Shown one piece after another: positions 15,174-22,990 of a stretch of DNA of 35,543 nt. The notes beneath the pieces are model-generated. The model was not told the origin of the DNA, made no database searches, and worked only from the letters and a program-made list of their open reading frames with translations. The DNA lies in the NCBI GenBank assembly GCA_022827265.1, contig JAJDTF010000040.1:1-35543 (forward strand). The letters run 5' to 3'. The DNA is from Acidimicrobiia bacterium (lineage in GTDB: Bacteria; Actinomycetota; Acidimicrobiia; Acidimicrobiales; Poriferisodalaceae). The position numbers were made by a program, and so were the translations under genes. Numbering within the stretch: the first letter of the stretch is position 1; every line of letters starts with the position of its first letter.

Positions 15174-16471
15174 TTGCGGCGCTGGCAGCGGTGGCGACCG
15201 CACTGGCAGTCGCGCTGGTTGTGGTGTTGCTGCTGGTGCGAGGGCGCAGTTCGGCCGCGGAGCGGCTGGGGCGTGTGGTGCACCGGTTTGTCGGGGAGGG
15301 CGAGGCGCCCCGTCCGGGCGAGGCACGGCTCGACCACAACAGCCTTGACGACTGGATCACCTACCTGGAATCGGTTGCCACCACAGCGGCCATGACGGCC
15401 AACCTGGCCGAGCGCGACCGGGCTCGCTGGCAGCTGGCGATGAACGAGCTGGCGGTGGGCGTGGTGCTGGTGGACGAGGACGGCGACGTGTGTGCCAGCA
15501 ATGCGCTGGCCGACGAGATGATGTCGGCACGTGATGCGATGGCGCTGGTGGGCGCCGGCGTCACCCAGCTCTTGGAGTCGGCCCAGGAAGGGCAGACTCG
15601 TTCCCGCACGGTGAGGCTGACGGGGCCGCCGCCGCGGGTGATCGAGATCAGCGCGCATCCGGTTGCGGGCGACAGTCATGCGCTGGGGGCTGTGGCGGTG
15701 ATGACCGACCGCACCGACGGCGTGCGGGTGGACGAGGTGCGCCGGGATTTTGTGGCCAACCTCAGCCATGAGCTGCGCACGCCGGTGGGCGCCATTGCGC
15801 TGCTGTCGGAGACGCTGGCCGAAGAGGATGACGCAGCGGTGCGCGCCCGGCTGGTCGACCGCATCGGCACTGAGGCTGATCGGGTGCGGCTCATCATCGA
15901 CGACTTGCTGGAGCTGAGCCGGGTGGAGCTGGAGGGTTCCCTGCGGCAGGAGCCGGTGCCGGTGGTGCCGCTGCTGAGCGAGGTGGCGCACCAGTATTCC
16001 GAGCACGCTCGCAAGCACGATGTGTCGCTGGTGAGCCCGGCGGAACCTGAACAGCTGGTGCTTCATGCCGACCGGGGTCAGCTTCTGCGGGCGGTGGGGA
16101 ACCTGGTCGACAACGCCATCAAGTACAGCGACCCGGGCGCGGAGGTTCGGCTGTCTGCCGCGCCGAGTTCTCGTGACGATCGGCCCCCGTCGGAGGTGCC
16201 GGCCGATGCCGATGAGCAGGCGTGTGTGGATGTGGTGGTTGCCGACGACGGCATCGGCATTCCCGCCGACGAGACCGAGCGGGTCTTCGAGCGCTTCTAC
16301 CGGGTCGACAAGGCCCGTGCCCGGGCCACCGGCGGCACCGGGCTGGGCCTGAGCATCGTGCGCCACGTGGTGATGAACCACGGCGGCGAGGTGATGCTGC
16401 AGACCCGTGAGGGTGTGGGCACCACGTTCACGCTGAGGTTCCCGGCAGAACAGGACGGAGCGAGCACATGA
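15170..16471 (+). CDS. senX3: Phosphate sensor histidine kinase (SenX3/PhoR type)
   Basis: The GTG at 15170 overlaps the phoU stop and starts a 433-residue protein. Its first 25 residues are a single membrane segment (LAAVATALAVALVVVLLLV). A PAS-like sensing domain spans about residues 80-185. The phospho-acceptor box FVANLSHELRTPVGAI has His200. ATPase boxes follow: N (LVDNAIKYSD), G1 (VVADDGIGIP), F (FERFYRVDKARA) and G2 (GGTGLGLSIVRHV). With one membrane pass, a PAS domain and this position, it fits mycobacterial SenX3 better than two-pass PhoR. Its stop overlaps the regulator start (ATGA). Confidence 0.93.
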   Translation: MIAALAAVATALAVALVVVLLLVRGRSSAAERLGRVVHRFVGEGEAPRPGEARLDHNSLDDWITYLESVATTAAMTANLAERDRARWQLAMNELAVGVVLVDEDGDVCASNALADEMMSARDAMALVGAGVTQLLESAQEGQTRSRTVRLTGPPPRVIEISAHPVAGDSHALGAVAVMTDRTDGVRVDEVRRDFVANLSHELRTPVGAIALLSETLAEEDDAAVRARLVDRIGTEADRVRLIIDDLLELSRVELEGSLRQEPVPVVPLLSEVAHQYSEHARKHDVSLVSPAEPEQLVLHADRGQLLRAVGNLVDNAIKYSDPGAEVRLSAAPSSRDDRPPSEVPADADEQACVDVVVADDGIGIPADETERVFERFYRVDKARARATGGTGLGLSIVRHVVMNHGGEVMLQTREGVGTTFTLRFPAEQDGAST

Positions 16472-17172
16472 CATCGGTACTGGTGGTCGACGACGAGCCG
16501 TCGTTCACCGAGGCCCTCACGGTGGGCCTGCGGCGCGAGGGTTTCGAGGTGCGCACGGCGGCGGACGGCCGGGCGGCGCTGGCCGAGATCAGCGAGGCGG
16601 AGCCCGATCTGGTGCTGCTCGACGTGATGCTGCCCGGCATGTCCGGCCTTGACGTGTGCCGTGAGATTCGCAAGCAGTCGCGGGTGCCGCTGATCATGGT
16701 GACCGCCCGTGCCGAGGAGATCGACGCCGTGGTGGGCCTGGAGGTGGGGGCCGACGACTATGTGGCCAAGCCGTATCGCATGCGTGAGCTCGTGGCCCGC
16801 ATGCGGGCGGTGCTGCGGCGTGCGTCGGGCCAGCCGCCTGACGGCGACGGCGCTGCGTATTTGGTGGAGGGCGATGTGGAGCTCGACATCGACCGGCACG
16901 AGCTGCGGGTGCGGGGCGAGCTGGTCACCCTGGCGCTGAAGGAGTTCGAGCTGCTGGCGTACCTGCTGGCCCATGCCGGCCGGGTGGTGACCCGTGACAG
17001 CCTCATGCAGAACGTGTGGGAGTACAACTACGTGGGCGACACCAAGACGATCGACGTTCACGTCAAGCGGCTGCGGGCCAAGATCGAGGACGATCCGTCG
17101 AACCCGCAGCGCATTACCACCATTCGCGGTCTGGGCTACCGCTACGAGCGGGCGGCGCCGCCTGCTGGTTGA
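16468..17172 (+). CDS. regX3: Phosphate response regulator (RegX3/PhoP type)
   Basis: This 234-residue OmpR-family regulator is the partner of the kinase just upstream. The receiver domain has the acidic pair D8-D9, the phosphorylation site D52 (LLDVMLPG), Thr79 in the VTARAEE segment and K101 (VAKPYRMRELVAR). The winged-helix DNA-binding domain occupies about residues 135-228, with the recognition region KTIDVHVKRLRAKIED and the ending TIRGLGYRYE. It probably binds the GTTCAC array before pstS, forming a feedback loop across the operon. Confidence 0.95.
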   Translation: MTSVLVVDDEPSFTEALTVGLRREGFEVRTAADGRAALAEISEAEPDLVLLDVMLPGMSGLDVCREIRKQSRVPLIMVTARAEEIDAVVGLEVGADDYVAKPYRMRELVARMRAVLRRASGQPPDGDGAAYLVEGDVELDIDRHELRVRGELVTLALKEFELLAYLLAHAGRVVTRDSLMQNVWEYNYVGDTKTIDVHVKRLRAKIEDDPSNPQRITTIRGLGYRYERAAPPAG

Positions 17173-17270
17173 TGCGTATGCAGCCGACTGGCCCTGCTTG
17201 CTGAACGACGCACAGCCCGCTTGTCACATCGAGGGCGCACAATGGTGCCGATGACCTGGGGCAGCGGCTG

Positions 17271-18518
17271 ATGCAGCCGTTCACGTGGCTTGCCCGCACG
17301 CACCTGCTGTCTGCTGCCGGCGATGCGCTGATTGCGATCGCGCTGGCCGGGTCGCTGTTCTTCAACCTCGATCCGGCGGCTGCCCGGCCCAGGGTGGCGC
17401 TGTACCTGCTGGTGACGATGGCGCCGTTCGCGGTGGTGGGGCCGCTGATCGGGCCGCTGGTCGACCGCAGCCGTGGCGGGCGGCGGGGGATGATCATCGG
17501 CGCCGGCATTGCCCGGGCGGTGCTGGCGCTGCTGATGGTGCGCCATCTCGATTCGCTGCTGCTGTTCCCCGAGGCGTTCGGCGCGCTGGTGGCGGCCAAG
17601 ACCTATCACGTGGCCAAGAGTGCGGTGGTGCCGGGGCTGGTGCGCGAGGAGCGCGACCTGGTCGAGGCCAATTCGAAGCTGATGCTGCTGAGCGGTCTGG
17701 GGGGCGCGCTGGCTGCGGGGCCTGGTGTGCTGCTGAGCCTGGCGTCGTCGCGCTGGGTGCTGGTGCTGGCGTCGGCGGTGTTCGTGCTGATGACGTTCCC
17801 GGCACGGCGGCTGCCCCTCACCGTCGTGCGACCGGTCCAGCCTGCTCAGGCTGCCCCTGCCGGCCAGGCTGGCCAACCTGCCCAGTCTTCGGGGCGGCGG
17901 GGCGGGATGCTGCTGGCGGGTTCGGCCATGGGCGTCGTGCGGGCCATGACCGGCTTCACGCTGTTCCTCATTGCGTTTTGGCTGCGCACCGACGACGCAG
18001 CGCCGTGGTGGTTCGGTTTCATGTTCACCGCCAGCGCGGTCGGCCAGCTCATCGGCGCTGTGGGTGCGCCGTGGCTGAGACGCCGCGTCCGCGAGGAGGT
18101 GCTGCTGGCCAGCACGCTGCTGCTGGCGGCTGCGGTGTCGTTCTACGTGGTGACCGCGCCCGACCGCTTCTCGGTGCTGGTGCTGGCCATGGTGATCGGC
18201 CTCATGTCGGCGCTGGGGAAGCTGTGCTTCGACGCGATCGTGCAGCGCGACGAGGTGCCCGCCGACCGGGGGCGCACGTTCGCCCGCTTCGAGACCCGCT
18301 TCCAGCTCATGTGGGTGATCGGCGGGCTGGTGCCGGTGGCGGCGCCCAGCGGCATCCTGCCGCTGCGGGCCGGCGTGATGCTGCTGGGCATTGCCGGCCT
18401 GGTTGCGGTGGTGCTGTATGCGGGCGGGCTGTGGGCGCTGGCGCGGGGCCGGCGTCCGCCGTCGGAGATCATCGCCACCCGGGTCCGCACCCGCATCCGC
18501 CGCAACAAACCGCAATAG
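17271..18518 (+). CDS. Major facilitator superfamily transporter
   Basis: The 415-residue protein has about 12 hydrophobic segments and the MFS loop 2-3 signature in the form GPLVDRSRGGRRGMI. The second half repeats the fold after a Gln/Ala/Pro-rich central loop (about residues 187-205). A conserved acid-bearing segment VREERDLVEANSKLMLLSGL is shared with the drug or macrolide-efflux-like MFS_3 group. The substrate cannot be told. It starts 98 bases after regX3, has its own possible promoter, and is not a known part of the phosphate regulon. Confidence 0.8.
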   Translation: MQPFTWLARTHLLSAAGDALIAIALAGSLFFNLDPAAARPRVALYLLVTMAPFAVVGPLIGPLVDRSRGGRRGMIIGAGIARAVLALLMVRHLDSLLLFPEAFGALVAAKTYHVAKSAVVPGLVREERDLVEANSKLMLLSGLGGALAAGPGVLLSLASSRWVLVLASAVFVLMTFPARRLPLTVVRPVQPAQAAPAGQAGQPAQSSGRRGGMLLAGSAMGVVRAMTGFTLFLIAFWLRTDDAAPWWFGFMFTASAVGQLIGAVGAPWLRRRVREEVLLASTLLLAAAVSFYVVTAPDRFSVLVLAMVIGLMSALGKLCFDAIVQRDEVPADRGRTFARFETRFQLMWVIGGLVPVAAPSGILPLRAGVMLLGIAGLVAVVLYAGGLWALARGRRPPSEIIATRVRTRIRRNKPQ

Positions 18519-18578
18519 CGGGATACGTGCGCCCGCAGCTCGGGCGTCTGTGCCTGTCGGCTGACGTTTGGGGGAGAG

Positions 18579-19721
18579 CTAGAGCGGGAGGTCGAGGCGG
18601 GCGAGCCAGAGGCCGGGTGCGACGAGCTCGTTCGGCGTGGGCAGCCCGCCGGGCTCGAAGAGGCGGGCCAGCCCCTCGCGGCCGGCTCGCTCGATCACGC
18701 CGGCGATGAAGCTGTCTCCCCGGTCGCGTGCCTCGGCCGTCAGCCGCACGCCGAGCAGCCGGTCGGCATAGTCGGCGCCGGTGAGGGCGCGGCGGCGGAC
18801 GGCCTCGCTGAGCGCACCGAATCCGCCGATCAGGCGGGGACCGGCCTGCGCGACCACGTCGTCGACGTAGGCGGTGAGCACGCAGATCAGCGTTTCGAGC
18901 TGGCTGATGCTCTGCTGCTCGTCGCGGGTCACGCCGAGCAGCAGTTCGGGATTGCCGAAGATGCGCTGGAGCTGTTCGCCGAACTGCGCCTGGAGCTGCT
19001 GCGGATCGCTGGCGTCGTCGAGCGACGGCAGTTCCAGATCGCCGAAGTCCATGGGGTCGCCCCGGCGGAAGCCGTCGACATGTTCGGCCAGCAGCCGGTC
19101 GAGATGCTCCCGGATGCCGGGTTCGGCCAGCACGGCGTGCATGGTGTGCTCCCGGATGGCGACCCACAGCATCACGTCGTCGACGTCGAGGCTCCATTCG
19201 TTGGCGAACTCGGCGATGTTGGCGGTCACGATGAGCACGCGCGGCATGGGGATCATGAGGTCGGAGTTGCCGAACGCGCTGGTGGCGAGGTGGCCGGCCA
19301 TCATGCCGGCAGTCATCGCCACGGTCATGGGGCTCATCATGGCGAGCAGGCCGGCGAAGGGGTCATGTGCGACGCCGCCCTCCGGGTTGTCGTGCTTCAG
19401 CCGTTCCGACAGCCGGTCCATGAGCGGGCGGATGGTCTCCAGCGCGCTGGTGGCCCAGCCCGAGCGGGTGACCGGCTCGAGCTGCGGTGCAACCTGCAGG
19501 CCGGTGACATGTGCCACGTGCAGCTCTGCCACCCGGCTGATCTCGCTGAGGCGGTGCCGCTCGACCGGGTCGACGTTGTGCTCGAGCTTGCCGCCGGTGG
19601 CGAGCTGGTTGGCGGCCTGGCGGGCGCCTTCCCAGAGCTGCTCGTCGTTGCCCCCGAAGATGGATGCGATGTCGCCGAGGAACGGGATGCCCGAGAATGG
19701 GTTGTCGTCATCGTCGGCCAC
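18579..19721 (-). CDS. DUF2342/zincin-like protein with degenerate metal motif
   Basis: The 380-residue protein belongs to the actinobacterial family named putative zinc-dependent metalloprotease or coenzyme F420-associated hydrolase (DUF2342). Family features are the N-terminal NPFSGIPFLGDIASIFGG, the middle segment MPRVLIVTANIAEFANEW, the following DVMLWVAIREHTMHAVL, and the C-terminal FEPGGLPTPNELVAPGLW. Where active zincins have HExxH, this protein has REHTMH, so the first zinc ligand is missing and it is probably not a working peptidase. It is divergent from the SDR gene across 140 bases that hold no other feature I can name. Confidence 0.75.
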   Translation of the reverse strand: MADDDDNPFSGIPFLGDIASIFGGNDEQLWEGARQAANQLATGGKLEHNVDPVERHRLSEISRVAELHVAHVTGLQVAPQLEPVTRSGWATSALETIRPLMDRLSERLKHDNPEGGVAHDPFAGLLAMMSPMTVAMTAGMMAGHLATSAFGNSDLMIPMPRVLIVTANIAEFANEWSLDVDDVMLWVAIREHTMHAVLAEPGIREHLDRLLAEHVDGFRRGDPMDFGDLELPSLDDASDPQQLQAQFGEQLQRIFGNPELLLGVTRDEQQSISQLETLICVLTAYVDDVVAQAGPRLIGGFGALSEAVRRRALTGADYADRLLGVRLTAEARDRGDSFIAGVIERAGREGLARLFEPGGLPTPNELVAPGLWLARLDLPL

Positions 19722-19861
19722 AACGGCATCGTACGACGGGTCACGGTGCGCCGGAACAGCGCCCCTGCCGCTGTGCGCTGCGATCGACTACGGCTGCCAA
19801 CTGTCGCTGCTGTCGGGCGCAGTGACCGGGGGCAGGGTGATGAGTGAGGCATGGTAGGGAG

Positions 19862-20809
19862 ATGAGCCGGATTGCCGTGTCGGGTGCCGGCGGCGTGATC
19901 GGCGCCCGGGTGCTGCAGTGGCTGGCCCAGTCGTTCGACGTGCTCGACGTGGATGCCGCCGATGCCGACAGACAGCACGACCTGGGCGGCGCCGAGACGC
20001 TGGTGTATCTGCGGCTGACCCGCGAGGTGACCTCCGACCGGGTGCGGCGGGTGCTGGCGGCGGCCGGCGGCGTGCGGCACCTGACGATGGTGTCGAGCGC
20101 CAGCGTGTACGGGGCCTGGCCCAACCACCCCACGCCGATCTCCGAGGATCTGCCCGTGCGCCCCAACCTGGAGGCGTCATGGGCCGTGCATCATGCCGAC
20201 GCCGAGCGGATGGTGCTGGAGTGGTGCGACCAGGGCGATCGCTCCGTGGCGATCCTGCGGCCGGCGCCGGTGGTGTCGAGCGGCCTGGGCGGCCCGATCG
20301 GCGAGGCGATGCTGGCCGCGGCCCCGATCCGCACGGGCAGCGACGACCCGCCGGTGCAGTTCCTGCACCTCGACGATCTGGCCTCCGCGGTGGTGCTGGC
20401 CACGCAGCGCCGGCTGTCGGGCGTGTTCAACGTGGCGCCCGACGGCTGGCTGTCGCCCGGCGAGCTGCGGGCGCTGCTGGGCGCCCGACCCAAGATCCGG
20501 CTGCCGATGCCCTTGCCCAAGCGGCTCGACCGTTACGTGGCCCGGCGGGTGGGCCACGCTGCGCCCGAAGGGCTGCTCCCGTATACCCGCTATAGCTGGG
20601 TGGTGGCCAACGATCGGTTGCGGGCCGAGGGCTGGGAGCCCCGCTACAGCAGCGCCCAGGCGTTCGTGGTCGCCGACGTCGGGATGCCCTGGGACGACCT
20701 CAATGCCCGCCAGCGCCAGTACGCCACGCTGCTCGGCGCGGGGGCCGCGGTGGCTGCAGGCGGCTGGGCTGCCGCGGCCTGGGTCCGGCGCTCCTACGCT
20801 TTGCGATGA
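19862..20809 (+). CDS. NAD-dependent epimerase/dehydratase-like SDR protein
   Basis: An extended-type short-chain dehydrogenase fold is indicated by the N-terminal SGAGGVIGARVLQWL (GxxGxxG) and the strand HLTMVSSASVYG. The ATG at 19862, behind AGGGAG, gives 315 residues. The catalytic Tyr-x3-Lys is not visible: the corresponding place reads ASWAVHHADAERMVLEW, so Tyr and Lys appear to be replaced. A binding or regulatory role rather than redox catalysis is possible. A C-terminal hydrophobic segment (YATLLGAGAAVAAGGWAAAA) may anchor it to the membrane. The stop codon overlaps the moaE start. Confidence 0.75.
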   Translation: MSRIAVSGAGGVIGARVLQWLAQSFDVLDVDAADADRQHDLGGAETLVYLRLTREVTSDRVRRVLAAAGGVRHLTMVSSASVYGAWPNHPTPISEDLPVRPNLEASWAVHHADAERMVLEWCDQGDRSVAILRPAPVVSSGLGGPIGEAMLAAAPIRTGSDDPPVQFLHLDDLASAVVLATQRRLSGVFNVAPDGWLSPGELRALLGARPKIRLPMPLPKRLDRYVARRVGHAAPEGLLPYTRYSWVVANDRLRAEGWEPRYSSAQAFVVADVGMPWDDLNARQRQYATLLGAGAAVAAGGWAAAAWVRRSYALR

Positions 20810-21279
20810 TGCAGCCCGATGCGATCCCGGCCGACACGTGGGTGGAGCTGACTCACGACGATCTGCCAATCGCCGCCATCTATGAATGGGCGCTTGATCC
20901 GGCGGCGGGAGCGGTCGTGCTGTTCTCCGGCACGGTCCGGGATCATGCCGAGCACCGCACGGGCGTGACCCAGCTCGTGTACGAGGCGTACGAGTCGGAG
21001 GTGGCGCCGCGGCTTGCCGACATCGCGGCGGAGATGCGTCGGCGGTGGCCCAGCGTGCGCAAGGCGGCGCTGCTGCACCGGGTGGGCATGCTCGGCTTGA
21101 CGGAGAGCTCGGTGGTGGTGGCCGCCTCGGCGCCGCATCGGGATGCCGCATTCGAAGCTGCCCGCTTCGGCATCGATACGTTGAAGGCCACGGTGCCGAT
21201 CTGGAAGCAAGAGCATCACGACGCCGGTACCGACTGGGGCTTGCAGTCGCAGCCGATCGCGCAGGTGCCCCGGTCATGA
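20806..21279 (+). CDS. moaE: Molybdopterin synthase catalytic subunit MoaE
   Basis: MoaE transfers sulfur from MoaD to precursor Z to make molybdopterin. The 157 residues contain the family motifs GAVVLFSGTVRDHAEHR, LVYEAYESEVAPRLADIA and LHRVGMLGLTESSVVVAAS. The catalytic-lysine region is DTLKATVPIWKQEHH. It starts with ATG 20806, overlapping the upstream stop (ATGA). Its length is normal. It sits in a tight run with the SDR gene and the following one-TM gene but without other moa genes. Together with the selenocysteine tRNA it is compatible with a selenium- and molybdenum-dependent enzyme elsewhere, such as formate dehydrogenase; that link is inference. Confidence 0.95.
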   Translation: MMQPDAIPADTWVELTHDDLPIAAIYEWALDPAAGAVVLFSGTVRDHAEHRTGVTQLVYEAYESEVAPRLADIAAEMRRRWPSVRKAALLHRVGMLGLTESSVVVAASAPHRDAAFEAARFGIDTLKATVPIWKQEHHDAGTDWGLQSQPIAQVPRS

Positions 21280-21872
21280 GCCCGCTGCTGTTCCTGGCGA
21301 TCGCGATCGTGGTGCCGTTGCTGGGGATGATCGTGCTGGGTATCGGCGCCCGCATCAAGCGCGGGAAGGTGACCGACGACGAGACGGAGCCGTTCCGGCG
21401 CAAGCTCGAGTCGATCGCCCCCCCTGAGTCGGATGACATGCCATCTGGCACGCCGGGACTCGTTCGGGTGATGCGTCGGCGCAGAGGCAGCCGTTCCCGC
21501 GAGCAAGCACCCGGTACTGCTGACGTCGTGTCCGACGAGGCCGAGCCCGCCGGTCATACCGCTGCCGCGACGGTTGACGCCGAATTCGGCGGGCGGCGCG
21601 GCCGACGCCGAATTCGGCGAGCGGCACAACAGCCTGCAGCACTCATTGCGGCCCAGCAGCAGCCGGCACCGGCCGGCGTCCGCCTGGTCGAGCGCGACTA
21701 CTCGGTACCGCTGCTGCCGCCGTTGAACGCCGACCTCGAAGAGCTCCCGCTGCAGCCAGGCGAGCGGCGGAGCCGCCGAGCGGTTCCCCGCCCACCCGAA
21801 TCCGATCGACGGCACGACCACGTGATCTCTGCCGACCAGAGGCCCAACCAGAGGCGCCGTTCTGGCTCGTGA
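21276..21872 (+). CDS. Hypothetical one-TM protein with basic, low-complexity tail
   Basis: The ATG at 21276 overlaps the moaE stop (ATGA), giving 198 residues. An N-terminal membrane segment (SPLLFLAIAIVVPLLGMIVL) is followed by a short conserved-looking part (KVTDDETEPFRRKLESI) and a long Arg-, Ala-, Gln- and Pro-rich tail that looks unstructured. Within the tail, the coding DNA carries the 14-base palindrome CGCCGAATTCGGCG twice, 26 bases apart (about 21579 and 21605). The frame overlaps the proposed mreB start by 11 bases. No family is recognised. Position before mreB suggests a cell-envelope role, but that is only context. Confidence 0.6.
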   Translation: MSPLLFLAIAIVVPLLGMIVLGIGARIKRGKVTDDETEPFRRKLESIAPPESDDMPSGTPGLVRVMRRRRGSRSREQAPGTADVVSDEAEPAGHTAAATVDAEFGGRRGRRRIRRAAQQPAALIAAQQQPAPAGVRLVERDYSVPLLPPLNADLEELPLQPGERRSRRAVPRPPESDRRHDHVISADQRPNQRRRSGS

Positions 21873-22866
21873 CCTGGCGATCGATCTCGGCACCGCGAAC
21901 ACGCTGGTGTACGAGCGGGGGCGCGGCATCGTCTTCAACGAGCCGTCGGTCATAGCGCTCAATGAGCGTTCTGGCGATGTGCTGTCGGTGGGGCGCGAGG
22001 CCTGGCAGATGATCGGGCGCACGCCGAGCTACATCATCGCTGCGCGGCCGCTGCGCAATGGCGCCATCACCGACTTCGACATCACCCAGCGCATGATCCG
22101 GCTCATCCTGCAGGGCGTCGGCGTCGGCCGTTTCGGTCGTACCCGCGTGGCCGTCTGCGTGCCCTCGCTGATCACCCCGGTCGAACGGCGAGCGGTGATC
22201 GAGGCGGCCCGGCGGGCCGGGTCGTCGGACGTCCGGCTCATCGAGCAGCCGATCGCTGCGGCCATCGGCTCGGGCCTGCCGATCCACGAGCCCACCGGCT
22301 CGCTGGTGATCGACGTCGGCGGCGGCACCGCCGAGATCGCCATGGTGTCGCTCGGCGGCCTGGTATCGCTGCGCGCCGTCCGGGTGGGCTCGTTCGACTT
22401 CGACACTGCGCTGATGAACTACTCCCGCCGCGTACACGGCATCGCGATCGGCGAGCGCACGGCGGAGGAGCTGAAGATCAGCATCGGCTCGGCATGGCCG
22501 ATCGATGACAAGTTCGACGCCGAGGTGAAGGGCCGTGACCTGACGACGGGTCTGCCCCGCACCTTCATCATCACCCCCACCGAGGTGCGCTCCGCACTGG
22601 CCGACACGGTCGAGCTCATCGTTGAGGCCGTGTTGGAGTGCCTGGGCGAGGCACCGCCCGAGCTGGCACAGGACCTCATCCACACCGGTGCCCTCATGGT
22701 CGGCGGGGGCTCGCTGCTGCAGGGCCTCGACCAGCGCATCGCATCCGAGGCACGTGTGCCCGTGCTGCGCTCGGAGTCGCCGCTCGAGACCGTTGTGCTG
22801 GGTGCTGGCCGGGCGCTCGAGAACTTCGAGTCGCTCCACGCCTCGCACACGATCCCCGGCCGCTGA
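21862..22866 (+). CDS. mreB: Rod-shape actin homologue MreB
   Basis: MreB forms membrane-bound filaments that guide cell-wall synthesis. The protein should begin like MARDLAIDLGTANTLVY. In frame, CTG at 21862 encodes the first residue of that sequence, and AGAGG stands seven bases before it. The GTG at 21907 would delete the phosphate-1 loop DLGTANT and is unlikely. With CTG the protein is 334 residues, the normal length. Other ATPase motifs are NEPSVIALNE, phosphate-2 VIDVGGGTAEIAMVSLGG, and the adenosine motif GALMVGGGSLLQGLDQRI. mreC and mreD do not follow; a lipoprotein gene does. Confidence 0.9.
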   Translation: MARDLAIDLGTANTLVYERGRGIVFNEPSVIALNERSGDVLSVGREAWQMIGRTPSYIIAARPLRNGAITDFDITQRMIRLILQGVGVGRFGRTRVAVCVPSLITPVERRAVIEAARRAGSSDVRLIEQPIAAAIGSGLPIHEPTGSLVIDVGGGTAEIAMVSLGGLVSLRAVRVGSFDFDTALMNYSRRVHGIAIGERTAEELKISIGSAWPIDDKFDAEVKGRDLTTGLPRTFIITPTEVRSALADTVELIVEAVLECLGEAPPELAQDLIHTGALMVGGGSLLQGLDQRIASEARVPVLRSESPLETVVLGAGRALENFESLHASHTIPGR

Positions 22867-22990
22867 ACCGCCCCGGTGGAGGGGCACGCTGGTTGGGCGT
22901 GCTCATCGGGTTGCTGTTCATGAGGTCATGCTTTCGCGGGGGTGTGACACGACGAGGCCCGTACATGGCTGAGTCGATGGGGTTCGGCGC

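Noticed and set aside
21576..21622. Twin CGCCGAATTCGGCG palindromes as an operator pair
   Set aside because: They lie well inside a coding frame of low-complexity Arg/Ala sequence and far from any gene start; coincidence from a short duplication is simpler.
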